From positions 1 to 64,000 of the forward strand of contig JAVHLC010000001.1 of assembly GCA_031082315.1 (NCBI GenBank): a DNA stretch of 64,000 bases, written 5' to 3'. The DNA comes from Thermodesulfobacteriota bacterium (GTDB taxonomy: Bacteria > Desulfobacterota > QYQD01). A program made the position numbers and the translations under genes. The first letter of the stretch is position 1. Each line of letters begins with the position of its first letter. Shown here one piece after another: positions 23,574 through 32,232 of this stretch. The notes under the pieces were generated by a model, which did not search any database, was not told where the DNA came from, and was given only the letters and a program-made list of their open reading frames with translations.

Positions 23574-24209
23574 TTATTTACCCTTAGGTAATATGCGCAC
23601 TTCTACCTTACCCTTTAGAAGTTTCTGGAACTTTTGGGCGTCACTCTCCGTGCCGACAATAGATCCATAGTGCATGGGAATGGCTACGGCAGGCTTGATA
23701 GCCAGGGCCGCCTCTGCCGCCTCTTCGGCAGTCATGACATAGGTGCCGGAAACCGGCAGAAGGGCGATATCAGCCTTTATGGTCTTCATATCCGGGGTAA
23801 AATCCGTATCGCCCGCGTGGTAAATACGAACACCCTCCACAGTGACAATAAATCCCAGGCCGCCCGCTGCCCGGGGATGAAATTTCTTATTCAAGTTGTA
23901 AGCGCTAACCACCTCCACCTGGAAGCCGTCTGCTGTAATTTTGTCACCTGGTTTTACCACATTGATATTGCCCTTTAATTTGGCCGCCGAGGTCTTATCG
24001 GTGATAATGACCGTCCCTGCCTTTTGAATCCTGGCCACATCTTCCGGCGAACAATGGTCAAAATGCTCGTGGGAAATAAATACGATGTCCGCAGGCCTGC
24101 TATTTGCCGGCAACTGAAAAGGGTCAAAATAAATCACCTTGCCGCCGCTAATGAGTAAAAAGGCGGCATGCCCCAGCCAAATCAAATTTTTTAAAACTTC
24201 TGCCACCAT
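23574..24209 (-). CDS. UPF0173-type metal-dependent hydrolase (metallo-beta-lactamase fold)
   Basis: 211 residues, cytoplasmic. The motif ISHEHFDHC (HxHxDH, dinuclear Zn site), IYHAGDTDFTPDM with the bridging Asp, and the late IPMHYGSIVG (final His) define the YtkL/UPF0173 branch of the metallo-beta-lactamase superfamily. The start at 24209 follows GGGAGG at 9 bases; a further 12 codons upstream are open. Substrate unknown. Convergent with deoC, with 14 bases between them. Confidence 0.88.
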   Translation of the reverse strand: MVAEVLKNLIWLGHAAFLLISGGKVIYFDPFQLPANSRPADIVFISHEHFDHCSPEDVARIQKAGTVIITDKTSAAKLKGNINVVKPGDKITADGFQVEVVSAYNLNKKFHPRAAGGLGFIVTVEGVRIYHAGDTDFTPDMKTIKADIALLPVSGTYVMTAEEAAEAALAIKPAVAIPMHYGSIVGTESDAQKFQKLLKGKVEVRILPKGK

Positions 24210-24421
24210 TTGTGTCAACCTCCCATGAAATTTCCCCGGAATCAAAAAGATACTATAATCCTAAAGATATCATCCTCGCGATGTCAAGGGGAAAGGATAA
24301 AAACACCTCTCCGGGACAGGCGGCCCACCTCCGAAAAAATTCATGTTTTTGTCATTTTCACCGATAAGAATATTGAAGGCTTATTCATACTACACAAAAC
24401 TGTCCGGATAAACCCAAGGCC

Positions 24422-24571
24422 ATGTCTAACCTCTTCCCGAAGCTTAGGCAAAAGATATCCGGTTTCAGAGAAATGATACGCCGGCGCCGGACCTTACGAT
24501 ACCAGTTGAAAGAATTAAAACGTATCCGGGAAAGGTTGATGTACAAACGAAAGGCCGTTACCAGTCTTTAA
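24422..24571 (+). CDS. Possible small basic protein (49 residues)
   Basis: ATG to TAA gives MSNLFPKLRQKISGFREM and continues with IRRRRTLRYQLKELKRIRER, helical and strongly basic. Only AAGG three bases before the ATG could serve as a ribosome-binding site. It lies in an otherwise empty gap (24210-24658). No homolog is recognised and it may not be expressed. 24210-24421 holds nothing I can assign. Confidence 0.3.
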   Translation: MSNLFPKLRQKISGFREMIRRRRTLRYQLKELKRIRERLMYKRKAVTSL

Positions 24572-24576
24572 TTTTA

Positions 24577-24660
24577 AGCGCTCAGCTATCAGCGACCGGT
24601 TTTCTGACTATTGACTAGCGACTCCTAACTTCCGTATTCTGTCTCCTGACTACTGGCTCT
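24577..24660. repeat. 7-nt-period element (TCAGCNN, then CTGACTN type)
   Basis: Two TCAGCNN units, then a series of heptamers TTGACTA, GCGACTC, CTAACTT, ATTCTGT and CTGACTA up to the 3' end of the next, convergent gene. Confidence 0.65.
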
Positions 24661-25363
24661 ATATCCCGCCTCTTTGTCTGGCCAAAAAACCACTCAAGAT
24701 AAAAAGAAAACTCTTATCCAACATTTCTTCCTGATAAGCGCCAATAACTTCAGGCAAGAGTTTAAGGTCAACAACGGCCGCACCTTTGACAGTAATGGGA
24801 GCTTCTATAGACATGCGCGGGAGGCACAGCACAGGAAACATATCAATATCCTTCCGGAATTCCTTCTGTATAAGCTCCTGAAATAAATGTACCTTGTGCC
24901 AGATTTCCTCAATTAAAACATCGGCCTCTTTACCGTCTATTTGCAAACGCTTACCATTACTATACAGCCGTCCTGAGATACCACGGGTATAAATCAGGAT
25001 ACATCCCTGCGGCGTTAAGACCAGATGATCGATATCTAAATCCTTAAAAACTAAATTATGGAAGGCGAAACATTTCGGCGGAAGATCAGTCAGGGCCTTT
25101 GCTGCCTCGGCCCTGGCCTTTTCATCTGCGGGAATCGGTCTAAACCATACAGATTGGACATGCGCCCATCTCCTGAGGATCAGGCTAATCAGTAAAAAGA
25201 AGGCAGTAATACTCCCTATGATTATACCCATTGCCGGGCGGACAAACAGTCCCAACCCAAAGAGAGACAATAATTCCCTTATGGCGAACAAAACCACGAT
25301 CGTAAAAAAAATTATCCATAGCCCCACAAGATGAGGATGGTAACTAGAAACCCTGTCCTTCAT
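24659..25363 (-). CDS. Two-helix membrane protein with cytoplasmic NERD-like domain
   Basis: About 234 residues. Two hydrophobic helices at about 13-35 and 43-65 (LWIIFFTIVVLFAI, MGIIIGSITAFFLLI) are followed by a soluble part: FHNLVFKDLDIDHLVLTPQG, CILIYTRGISGRLYSNGKRL and VFPVLCLPRM-like strands. The LDIDHLVL and GxxxIYTRGxSG pattern resembles NERD nuclease-related domains, a by-eye assignment. The start is unclear: ATG 25363 or a GTG at 25378, neither with a good ribosome-binding site. Confidence 0.6.
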   Translation of the reverse strand: MKDRVSSYHPHLVGLWIIFFTIVVLFAIRELLSLFGLGLFVRPAMGIIIGSITAFFLLISLILRRWAHVQSVWFRPIPADEKARAEAAKALTDLPPKCFAFHNLVFKDLDIDHLVLTPQGCILIYTRGISGRLYSNGKRLQIDGKEADVLIEEIWHKVHLFQELIQKEFRKDIDMFPVLCLPRMSIEAPITVKGAAVVDLKLLPEVIGAYQEEMLDKSFLFILSGFLARQRGGI

Positions 25364-25502
25364 ATAAGGAGATAACACACCCTTCTAGAAGAATAACCAA
25401 CCAGCGGGAAAAAAGAATTGCAGGGCACGGGAGTAAAAAAGGGAATTCGTAGATTCACATCCGCCAGAGGCGGACATCTTCGACCGTAGGAGAAAGAGTT
25501 TG

Positions 25503-26069
25503 TTACAACACAACTTCATAGTCTTGCTTTATGCCTTTAAGGAATTTTTCGTAAAGAATGTCCTCTTTCATTAAGAAAAACCACTTGACCTTGAGTATGG
25601 TTTCCAGGCTCTCATGCCCTATAAAATACCTGGAAAAGGTCTCCCCTAACTTCGTGAGACTATCCAAGGTCTTTTGGGTATCAATATTGATACAACTGAT
25701 ACCGGAAGCGACCTGCTGATACTCACTGAACCTTTCATCCAATATACGTTTAAACTCCCTTTCGCAAGTTACGGGCCCCGGCCTACCATAGGCAGGTCTT
25801 GCCTTGCCTGGTTCGGACATTATTTTTTTTACATACAACTCACGGAGCTTAGTCGCTGCTTCTCCATTAAAAGTCCACCTGAGACACAGGTAATCAATAA
25901 ATACCGATAAAGCTAAAAATTCGCAAAAATGTTTATCCGATAATTCTGCTTCGGGAATCGTCGCTGCAAGCTCCTCATACATTTTAGCAAATTGACCGCG
26001 CTCCAACGCCTTCTTAGTAAATAACTTTATAAATTCCTCAGGGGTTATTTTTTCCCTACGCACCGGCAA
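25503..26069 (-). CDS. Hypothetical helical protein
   Basis: Not recognised. 188 residues, largely alpha-helical, no signal or membrane segment: ITPEEFIKLFTKKALERG at the N-terminus and LETILKVKWFFLMKEDILYE near the end. GKARPAYGRPGP at about residues 87-98 is out of character and comes from a palindromic repeat at 25771-25812. Neighbours give no hint of its role. Confidence 0.6.
   Translation of the reverse strand: MPVRREKITPEEFIKLFTKKALERGQFAKMYEELAATIPEAELSDKHFCEFLALSVFIDYLCLRWTFNGEAATKLRELYVKKIMSEPGKARPAYGRPGPVTCEREFKRILDERFSEYQQVASGISCINIDTQKTLDSLTKLGETFSRYFIGHESLETILKVKWFFLMKEDILYEKFLKGIKQDYEVVL
25771..25812. repeat. Palindromic insertion in frame in the hypothetical gene
   Basis: CGGGCCCCGGCCTACC and GGCAGGTCTTGCCTTGCC, a GC-rich nested palindrome inside an otherwise moderate-GC gene. 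Encodes GKARPAYGRPGP on the minus strand. Confidence 0.45.
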
Positions 26070-26243
26070 GGCATCCTCCCCTAGGTGAATCAGTCATCAG
26101 ACGAATCCATAGGACTTAAAACTAAACTCAAATCTTCTCTTGTGGTTATATTAGATTGAATGATGCTGGTCAAGATATTTTTGGATTCCCACTCGCCTTC
26201 CGATAAGAAATTAAAGTGCACTCACAGGAGAATAACAGCCACC

Positions 26244-27092
26244 ATGTTCGATATGGCCAAAGTTTTAAAATCCATAGACCAGCTTCCGCCCCTTCCTGAG
26301 GTCAGCCGAAAGATTCTCCAATTGGTCAATGACCCGGATTCCTCAGCCTCTGATATCGTAACAGTAGTCCGTCACGACCAGTCCATAACCGCCAATGTCC
26401 TCAGGCTTTGCAACTCAGCTTATTTTGGTTTGAAACGCAGGGTTGATTCGTTAGTCCAGGCCGTTGTCCTCATAGGACAAAACCAACTCGCAGAATTAGC
26501 TATGATCAGCAGTTGCATCCATCTTTTCCGTAACGAACATAAAGGATACAATATGAAAAAAGGCGAACTGTGGCGACATGCTATCGCCTGCGCCCTTCTA
26601 TCGCAAATCATTCTCAAAAAAATGGGGTCTGCTCCTGACCACGGCCTTTACACCGCTGCCCTTCTCCATGATATAGGCAAAGTGATCCTGGACAACCACA
26701 TGAAAGATAATTATCAACAGGTAATCGGCCGGATTCAAGAGGCCAATGTGCCATTTCACGTTGCAGAGCAGGAAACGCTGGGGATAGATCATGCCGAAGT
26801 AGGCGCGCAAATTATGGAAGTCTGGAATTTACCCGACAACATAGTCAGGGGAATTCGTATGCATCACCGGCCTGAAGTCAGGTTCGGGTCTAAGGATTTC
26901 GGCTCTATCATACACCTGTGCGACCTGCTCAGCCTGCATAAAGGCATAGGCAGAGACTTCCATGAAACAGATGCAGTTACCCTGAAAACCTTCCTGGAAA
27001 TGGCACAACTCTCAGAGGAATTCGTGGACTCCTGCACCCAGGAATTAGGAGAAGAGATGGAAAAAACGGCGGCGGTTATCGGTTTCGTCTAA
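26244..27092 (+). CDS. HDOD domain protein
   Basis: 282 residues. HDOD proteins are HD-fold regulators in signalling, often cyclic-di-GMP or motility related. LKSIDQLPPLPEVSRKILQLVNDPD, ANVLRLCNSAYFGL and VDSLVQAVVLIGQNQL are hallmark HDOD segments. A later HD-like stretch LYTAALLHDIGKVIL and GIDHAEVGAQIMEVWNLP completes the roughly 200-residue fold. No output domain is attached. The ATG at 26244 is chosen because the extension to 26160 is not conserved-looking; AGGAG lies 13 bases before it. Monocistronic. Confidence 0.88.
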   Translation: MFDMAKVLKSIDQLPPLPEVSRKILQLVNDPDSSASDIVTVVRHDQSITANVLRLCNSAYFGLKRRVDSLVQAVVLIGQNQLAELAMISSCIHLFRNEHKGYNMKKGELWRHAIACALLSQIILKKMGSAPDHGLYTAALLHDIGKVILDNHMKDNYQQVIGRIQEANVPFHVAEQETLGIDHAEVGAQIMEVWNLPDNIVRGIRMHHRPEVRFGSKDFGSIIHLCDLLSLHKGIGRDFHETDAVTLKTFLEMAQLSEEFVDSCTQELGEEMEKTAAVIGFV

Positions 27093-27103
27093 TGCCCAAG
27101 CGG

Positions 27104-27171
27104 GCCTTCAGCTTTCAGCCTTCAGCTTTGGGCTTTGACATTCATTTGAACTTTTAACTTTGAACTTCACC
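27104..27171. repeat. 7-nt-period element (TTCAGCT / TTGAACT type)
   Basis: Heptamers TTCAGCT, TTCAGCC, TTGGGCT, TTTAACT and TTGAACT follow one another in register between the HDOD gene and the mltD-like gene. Confidence 0.7.
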
Positions 27172-27213
27172 AACCAGAATCTTCGGGTTATGGGATCGAG
27201 ATTGTCTGCGCGC

Positions 27214-28884
27214 TTACGTAGCAGTGCTTGCTCGAACCCTAAGTCTTGTTCCTGGTAAAAGGGTATCCCTCTGCATATTGTTCCATACGCGAATGTTGGC
27301 CGGGGTAACGTTATATTTCTGGGCGATATTCCACAGGGTATCCCCTCTACGCACTCTATGGTATCTTGCCTTTGGCTTACCGGCATAAATTTTCTTCCCC
27401 TTGCCGGACCTGGCCGCCAGGATCTTCTTTGAAGTTTTAGGTTTTATTATATCGCGCCCAAGCGCATCTCCGACACGTCCCGGCGTATCTACGACCTGAT
27501 CCTGTTTATATTCCGAGGCGTCAACAAGAAGTGTACGGCCGGCCCTAAGTTTTGCATCTGCTGCCAGGTCGTTTTGACCACAAAGAGCCTTTACGCTTAC
27601 ACCAAACCGCCTGGCAACACCGTAGAGGGTGTCTCCTTTTTCTACCTTATAAGTGTGGCCTTTTTCTGTGGCCATCTTCTCATCTTCCCGGGTGTCAAGA
27701 GAGGCCATTTTCACAGCAGGCTTTGATTTCTTCGGGGCAAGAGCATATTCCTTAACCTGATAGGGGATCTTCAGCACCTTGCCTTTTTTTATAGAACGTT
27801 TCCCTTTTATCTTTATTTTATTCGCACTGGCCAGAGTTTTTTTCGAAGTACCAAACTTTTGAGCTATCCTGGCTAAAGTATCCCCTTTTTTAACTACGTA
27901 CCGGTGATAACAGGTCTTAACAATCGTCTTGACCCGGTCAAAATTATCCTCGAAGAATTGCGCGGCGCTTTTTGGGATATTGAGCAAATAGGACTCACCT
28001 GGCGGAGTACAGTCACGTCTGAGTGCAGGATTGAATTCCTTAAGAATATGATAATCCACTCCACTAGCCAGGGCTGCGGCCCTTAAATCCGTTTGGGGTG
28101 GGACAGTCACCTTTGCACAGGGAACAGGCTGCTGGTACTCCACATCTGTAAATCCATACTTCTCCGGGTTTTTGGCCATAATGGCCGCGGCTATCATCTG
28201 AGGGACATAATCCTTGGTTTCCCTTGCGAACAGGTCGTAATCGCACATTTCCCAAAAGTCGGTAGTCTCATAGGTGCTGATCCCCCGGCGAACCTTGTTC
28301 TCGCCCGCATTATATCCCGCCGCAGCCAGGTACCAGCAGCCAAATTCCTGATAAAGATCCCTAAGATAATTTGCCGCGGCCCTGGTTGCCTTCTCAGGAT
28401 CACGTCGCTCGTCCAGCCAGGAGTTAACCTCAAGACCATAACGCCGGGCTGTCCCCTCTATGAATTGCCAGGGACCACAGGCCTGTGCAGGTGAATAAGC
28501 GCTTACATTGAAACCGCTCTCAATCATGGCCAGATACACTAAATCTTCCGGCAGCCCATTTTCGCGTAGTATTTCGCGCATGCGTGGCACATAGCGTGTG
28601 GAACGCGCCAGCCAATTACGAAACACCCTTCTTTTTTCAGTTTGAAAATAATTAAGGAAGTATTCTACCCGGCCATTAATTGTGATAGGAATGTCAATTG
28701 AAACTTCGTCAGAAAGATATCCGGGAAACCCGCCTTTGCTACAATTCCCTTCTGCTTCGGCAGAAGAACCCGCAGGTAATGGAGAAAGGTTAGCCGCTAT
28801 TATTTCTTCTGCTTCTGCGATACTTAAAGAACATAACGTCATCCATATAAAAAACAGTATTACCCATTGGCCTGTTCGCTCCAT
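27214..28884 (-). CDS. mltD: Membrane-bound lytic murein transglycosylase D-like, SLT plus three LysM
   Basis: Cleaves the glycan strands of peptidoglycan in the periplasm. 556 residues: signal peptide (about 1-25), an N-terminal segment, then the SLT domain at about 100-240 with the catalytic Glu in YLAMIESGFN, AYSPAQACGPWQFIEGTARRYGL, YLRDLYQEFGCWYLAAAGYNAGENKV. Three LysM repeats follow: YVVKKGDTLARIAQKFG (about 345), YKVEKGDTLYGVARRFG (about 415) and HRVRRGDTLWNIAQKYNVTP (about 510). There is no lipobox, so it is probably secreted. Length and architecture are normal for MltD. Confidence 0.93.
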   Translation of the reverse strand: MERTGQWVILFFIWMTLCSLSIAEAEEIIAANLSPLPAGSSAEAEGNCSKGGFPGYLSDEVSIDIPITINGRVEYFLNYFQTEKRRVFRNWLARSTRYVPRMREILRENGLPEDLVYLAMIESGFNVSAYSPAQACGPWQFIEGTARRYGLEVNSWLDERRDPEKATRAAANYLRDLYQEFGCWYLAAAGYNAGENKVRRGISTYETTDFWEMCDYDLFARETKDYVPQMIAAAIMAKNPEKYGFTDVEYQQPVPCAKVTVPPQTDLRAAALASGVDYHILKEFNPALRRDCTPPGESYLLNIPKSAAQFFEDNFDRVKTIVKTCYHRYVVKKGDTLARIAQKFGTSKKTLASANKIKIKGKRSIKKGKVLKIPYQVKEYALAPKKSKPAVKMASLDTREDEKMATEKGHTYKVEKGDTLYGVARRFGVSVKALCGQNDLAADAKLRAGRTLLVDASEYKQDQVVDTPGRVGDALGRDIIKPKTSKKILAARSGKGKKIYAGKPKARYHRVRRGDTLWNIAQKYNVTPANIRVWNNMQRDTLLPGTRLRVRASTAT

Positions 28885-28899
28885 GAACTTCCCCTTTTA

Positions 28900-28998
28900 T
28901 AAAACGTCAATGGTCATTAGCCACTGGCAAAAGACACCAAATAGTTAAAAATTTTCCCACCTGGCCCATGGCTGATGACAAATGACTATTGACTTATT
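28900..28998. repeat. 7-nt-period element (TGACTAN type)
   Basis: GTCATTAGCCACTGGC-type units at about 28908-28926 are mirrored by AATGACTATTGACTTA units at about 28980-28997, around an AT-rich core. Lies 5' of the mltD-like gene. Confidence 0.6.
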
Positions 28999-29040
28999 AC
29001 ATGCACTTTAAGGTCTTCTACAATAAAAGGATTTTTACTG

Positions 29041-29244
29041 TCAACCAATTTTATCGGCGATTTTCCTGAACTTCTTAAATGCGAAATATATTAACCCGCC
29101 CAGTACCGGCAAAAAAATGATGATCAAAAGCCAGATCATCTTTTTTTGCGGGTCATCGAAAGGTCTATGAACAACATCCCTGATCGCCAAAAAGGTAGGC
29201 ACCATCGGTAATAGCAGAATAAGGATAACGATAATGAGACGCAT
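29041..29244 (-). CDS. Small two-helix membrane protein, PLDc_N-like
   Basis: 67 residues with two hydrophobic helices (LIIVILILLLPMVPTFLAI and WLLIIIFLPVLGGLIYFAF) around DVVHRPFDDPQKKMIW, ending in a basic tail. The pattern of two helices with a PxxGxxxY second helix matches the N-terminal PLDc_N module found alone in many small bacterial proteins. No known specific role. Confidence 0.7.
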   Translation of the reverse strand: MRLIIVILILLLPMVPTFLAIRDVVHRPFDDPQKKMIWLLIIIFLPVLGGLIYFAFKKFRKIADKIG

Positions 29245-29271
29245 AGTAAGCTATTTTATTTAAAATTAATT

Positions 29272-29445
29272 AGGACGCAGATTTTCGCTGATATGCGCAG
29301 AAAAGCCTTTTCACCGCTGAGCACGCAGAGTCCGTAGAGAAAGATTGCGAGACATACAATATGTTATCTCAGCGTTCTCCGCGATCTCTGCGGTAAATAT
29401 TAAGCCGTCGATATCCTGGTAACCTGCGTTCATCTGCGTCCAAAA
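29272..29445. repeat. Nested element: 10-nt-period arms around a 9-nt-period element
   Basis: Outer arms: 29272-29303 with CGCAGATTTT and CGCTGATATG units (period 10), and 29417-29445 with CTGCGTTCAT. Inside, 29308-29397 is an inverted copy of the 9-nt element seen at 1219 and 34081. Confidence 0.75.
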
Positions 29446-29509
29446 TAGAAATTCCTGTGTCTTCCTTCGGGAAGATAGCAGCCTAAGCGACTTTAGTAAA
29501 CAAAAAATC

Positions 29510-29546
29510 CATAGCTGATCGCTGACGCTGAAAGCTGAGAGCTAAT
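29510..29546. repeat. 7-nt-period arm upstream of the pyrB promoter
   Basis: GCTGANN heptamers with one shortened unit, ending 8 bases before the -35 box of the proposed pyrB promoter. Confidence 0.6.
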
Positions 29547-29553
29547 TTAGTGC

Positions 29554-29583
29554 TTGACTCATGTAAAAAAGTGATGATAGATT
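29554..29583 (+). promoter_or_regulatory. Probable promoter of pyrBC
   Basis: TTGACT (29554-29559), an 18-base spacer, then TAGATT (29578-29583). The -10 box is only a 4/6 match. It places the start about 20 bases before the leader-peptide ATG. Confidence 0.4.
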
Positions 29584-29609
29584 ACCAATCGGGTTTGACA
29601 GAGAAAGCG

Positions 29610-29669
29610 ATGAAGATACCTCCAATAAGTCTATTTAATCATGGGGCGCCCGGCCTCCTTACTCTCTGA
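29610..29669 (+). CDS. Candidate pyr leader peptide (19 residues)
   Basis: ATG at 29610 to TGA at 29667-29669 encodes MKIPPISLFNHGAPGLLTL. Its last five codons form the 5' arm of the terminator hairpin, and the stop lies in the loop. A ribosome reaching the stop would therefore block the hairpin, the arrangement used in E. coli pyrBI attenuation. The ribosome-binding site is weak (AGAGAAAG). Inferred from geometry; no homolog known to me. Confidence 0.45.
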   Translation: MKIPPISLFNHGAPGLLTL

Positions 29670-29687
29670 GGAAGGAGGCTTTTTTTT
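29653..29687 (+). terminator. Attenuator-type terminator before pyrB
   Basis: Stem GCCTCCTT/AAGGAGGC (29653-29660 / 29672-29679), an 11-nt loop, then eight T. It ends 13 bases before the pyrB ATG, so transcripts must pass it to express pyrBC. The GGAGG in its 3' arm is the only Shine-Dalgarno-like sequence near pyrB. Confidence 0.85.
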
Positions 29688-29699
29688 GAATACGGACTG

Positions 29700-30635
29700 A
29701 TGAAAGAAAAACCCTTTACGATAAAACATATCCTGGACATAGCCGGCTTAAGCCCGGACCAGATCACCTATATTCTGGACACCGCAGAATCTTTTAAGGA
29801 AATCTCCACTCGCTCTATCAAAAAGGTGCCCACCTTACGCGGCAAGACAGTAATTAACCTCTTCTTTGAACCCAGTACCCGCACCCGGGCCTCTTTTGAA
29901 ATAGCCGCAAAAAGACTAAGCGCCGATACCCTGAGCATTTCCGCCTCAACCAGCAGCGTGGTAAAGGGGGAGACCTTAATCGACACTGCCCGGAACTTAG
30001 AGGCTATGCAACCCGATGTAATCGTCTTGCGCCACTCATTATCAGGCGCTCCCCACCTTCTAAGCAGACATGTTCGGGCCTCGGTCATCAACGCCGGCGA
30101 TGGCGCGCATGAGCACCCCACCCAGGCCCTTCTGGATTTACTCACGGTACGCGAAAAAAAGGGGGAAATTAAAGGCCTTAAACTGGCCATAATCGGGGAC
30201 ATTGCACACAGCCGGGTAGCGCATTCCAATATCCTCGGCTTTACAAAAATGGGAGCAAATGTTGTAGTGAGCGGCCCGGCAACTATGATACCGCCTTATA
30301 TAGAAAAACTGGGGGCCAAAGTTACTCTGAGTATAAAAAAAGCCTTGCAGGGTGCAGACGTGATCATGGCCTTACGCATTCAACTGGAACGGCAGAACAA
30401 GCTCAGCTTCCCTTCCATCCGTGAATATGCCACTTATTTCGGACTCAACACCCAACATCTGGCCCTAGCCGCCTCGGACGCCATAGTTATGCATCCTGGC
30501 CCCGTTAATCGCGGGGTAGAAATAAGTCCGGAGGTGGCTGATGGCCCTCATTCTGCAATTCTTGATCAGGTGACAAATGGTGTAGCCGTACGCATGGCCC
30601 TCCTTTATCTTCTCCTGGGGAGCGAGAGTCAATGA
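29700..30635 (+). CDS. pyrB: Aspartate carbamoyltransferase catalytic subunit
   Basis: Joins carbamoyl phosphate and aspartate in the second step of pyrimidine synthesis. 311 residues: [20 protein letters not shown] (carbamoyl-phosphate loop), [16 protein letters not shown] (the 80s loop Lys), [45 protein letters not shown] and [12 protein letters not shown] (aspartate site). Length is normal. No regulatory pyrI is adjacent. Overlaps pyrC by 4 nt. Expression is probably controlled by the upstream terminator. Confidence 0.97.
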   Translation: MKEKPFTIKHILDIAGLSPDQITYILDTAESFKEISTRSIKKVPTLRGKTVINLFFEPSTRTRASFEIAAKRLSADTLSISASTSSVVKGETLIDTARNLEAMQPDVIVLRHSLSGAPHLLSRHVRASVINAGDGAHEHPTQALLDLLTVREKKGEIKGLKLAIIGDIAHSRVAHSNILGFTKMGANVVVSGPATMIPPYIEKLGAKVTLSIKKALQGADVIMALRIQLERQNKLSFPSIREYATYFGLNTQHLALAASDAIVMHPGPVNRGVEISPEVADGPHSAILDQVTNGVAVRMALLYLLLGSESQ

Positions 30636-31945
30636 ATCTATATCTGAAAGGTGCAAGAATAGTCGATCCCTCTGATCTGACAGGCGAAACGCCTGTCTTA
30701 ATTAAAACGAAGGCACTCTATGATATATACATCCGTAACGGCAAAATAGCTTTCATAGCGCCACAGGGCAAAGAACCCATACCGGCTGCCGCTAAGGTAA
30801 TCGACCTTGCCGGGAAAATCGTCACTCCCGGCCTCATAGATATGCACACCCACCTGCGCGAACCGGGTGAGGAATATAAAGAAACCATAGCCACGGGATG
30901 TCTGGCCGCGGTCTCTGGCGGGTTCACGGCCATAGCCTGTATGCCCAATACCAAACCGGCCAATGACAACAAATCCGTAACCGAATATATTCTGCAAAAG
31001 GCGCAGGAGGCCGGGCTGGCCACTGTCTATCCCATCGGGGCTATCAGCAAAGGGCTTCAGGGAGAAATCCTGGCCGAATTCGGTGATATGAAAGCCGCCG
31101 GGATAGTGGCGGTTACAGACGACGGCCGGCCCGTCATGAATGGCGAACTCATGCGCCGGGCACTGGAATATGCCCGAAACTTTGACTTACCGGTGATCTC
31201 ACACTGCGAAGACCTGACGCTTTGTTCAGGCGGGGTAATGAATGAGGGGTCTGTATCCACCCAGCTTGGATTACTCGGCATCCCGGCCGTGGCTGAAGAA
31301 GTCATGATCTTCCGGGAAATCAGGCTGGCCAATCTTACCGGTGGATCAGTCCACATTGCCCATGTAAGCGCCAGGAGCTCGGTCGATTTGATAAGACAGG
31401 CCAAGGCCTCCGGGATTAACGTCACCGCGGAAACCGCCCCGCATTATTTTTCCTTGACCGAGGAGGCCGTAGCAGGCTACGACACCAACGCCAAGATGAA
31501 CCCTCCCCTCAGGACGACAGAGGACGTAGCCGCCGTTATCGAGGGTCTCAAAGATGGAACCATAGACGCCATTGCCTCTGACCACGCCCCACACAGCACG
31601 CTGGAAAAAGATGTGGAATTTAATATGGCGGCCAACGGCATCGTAGGTCTCGAAACCATCCTCCCGTTGACCCTGAAACTTGTCCATGCCGGTCATCTTT
31701 CCCTCTATGAAGCCATCGTCAAACTTTCTGCAAATCCGGCCCGCATCCTGCGAATTGAGGTCCCTTCCATCCAGATCGGCAAAAAGGCCGACCTCACCAT
31801 CATCGATCCTGACCGCAAATTTATCGTCGATGTCCACAAATTCCAGTCCATCAGCAAAAACTCACCCTTCCACGGCTGGGAATTAAAGGGCAAGGCCGTA
31901 ATGACGATAATAAATGGTAGGATCGTCTTTGATGACCTGGATTAG
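30632..31945 (+). CDS. pyrC: Dihydroorotase, class I
   Basis: A zinc amidohydrolase that cyclises carbamoyl aspartate, third step of pyrimidine synthesis. 437 residues: [18 protein letters not shown] (metal HxH and substrate Arg), [41 protein letters not shown], and SDHAPHS (metal Asp) followed by the late PA-RIL and the characteristic DLTIIDP. ATG overlaps the pyrB TGA (ATGA), indicating translational coupling. PyrC of this class is often associated with PyrB in one complex. Confidence 0.96.
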   Translation: MNLYLKGARIVDPSDLTGETPVLIKTKALYDIYIRNGKIAFIAPQGKEPIPAAAKVIDLAGKIVTPGLIDMHTHLREPGEEYKETIATGCLAAVSGGFTAIACMPNTKPANDNKSVTEYILQKAQEAGLATVYPIGAISKGLQGEILAEFGDMKAAGIVAVTDDGRPVMNGELMRRALEYARNFDLPVISHCEDLTLCSGGVMNEGSVSTQLGLLGIPAVAEEVMIFREIRLANLTGGSVHIAHVSARSSVDLIRQAKASGINVTAETAPHYFSLTEEAVAGYDTNAKMNPPLRTTEDVAAVIEGLKDGTIDAIASDHAPHSTLEKDVEFNMAANGIVGLETILPLTLKLVHAGHLSLYEAIVKLSANPARILRIEVPSIQIGKKADLTIIDPDRKFIVDVHKFQSISKNSPFHGWELKGKAVMTIINGRIVFDDLD

Positions 31946-31949
31946 AATT

Positions 31950-32224
31950 TTTCTCACCGCAAAGGCGCAAAGAACGCGGAGAAAGATAGGGTTAAAAGAT
32001 AAAAATTAAAAATGAACGCTTAGGTTTTTGAAAAATATGCCTAAGCAAGGCGCTATAAGAGCCAAAACCCCCCTCAATCCCCCTTTCCCAAAAGGGGAAG
32101 TGTTTCTCCTCCCTTTGGAAAAGGGAGGTCGGGAGGGATTTAAGAATACTTTTGCAAAGAACTAAACTGATACAACATGTTTTCTCTGCGTTCTCTGCGT
32201 TCTTTGCGTCTTTGCGGTGAAAGT
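31950..32224. repeat. Composite element: 9-nt-period ends around a G/C-rich hairpin
   Basis: Left arm 31952-31985 (CGCAAAGGN and CGCGGAGAA units) and right arm 32178-32222 (TTCTCTGCG and TTCTTTGCG units, four in a row) are inverted. Between them, 32072-32140 holds C-run and G-run hairpin repeats related to the in-frame insert of addB. It fills the gap between pyrC and the response regulator, and ends 9 bases before its ATG. Confidence 0.75.
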
Positions 32225-32232
32225 ATCTTTTT

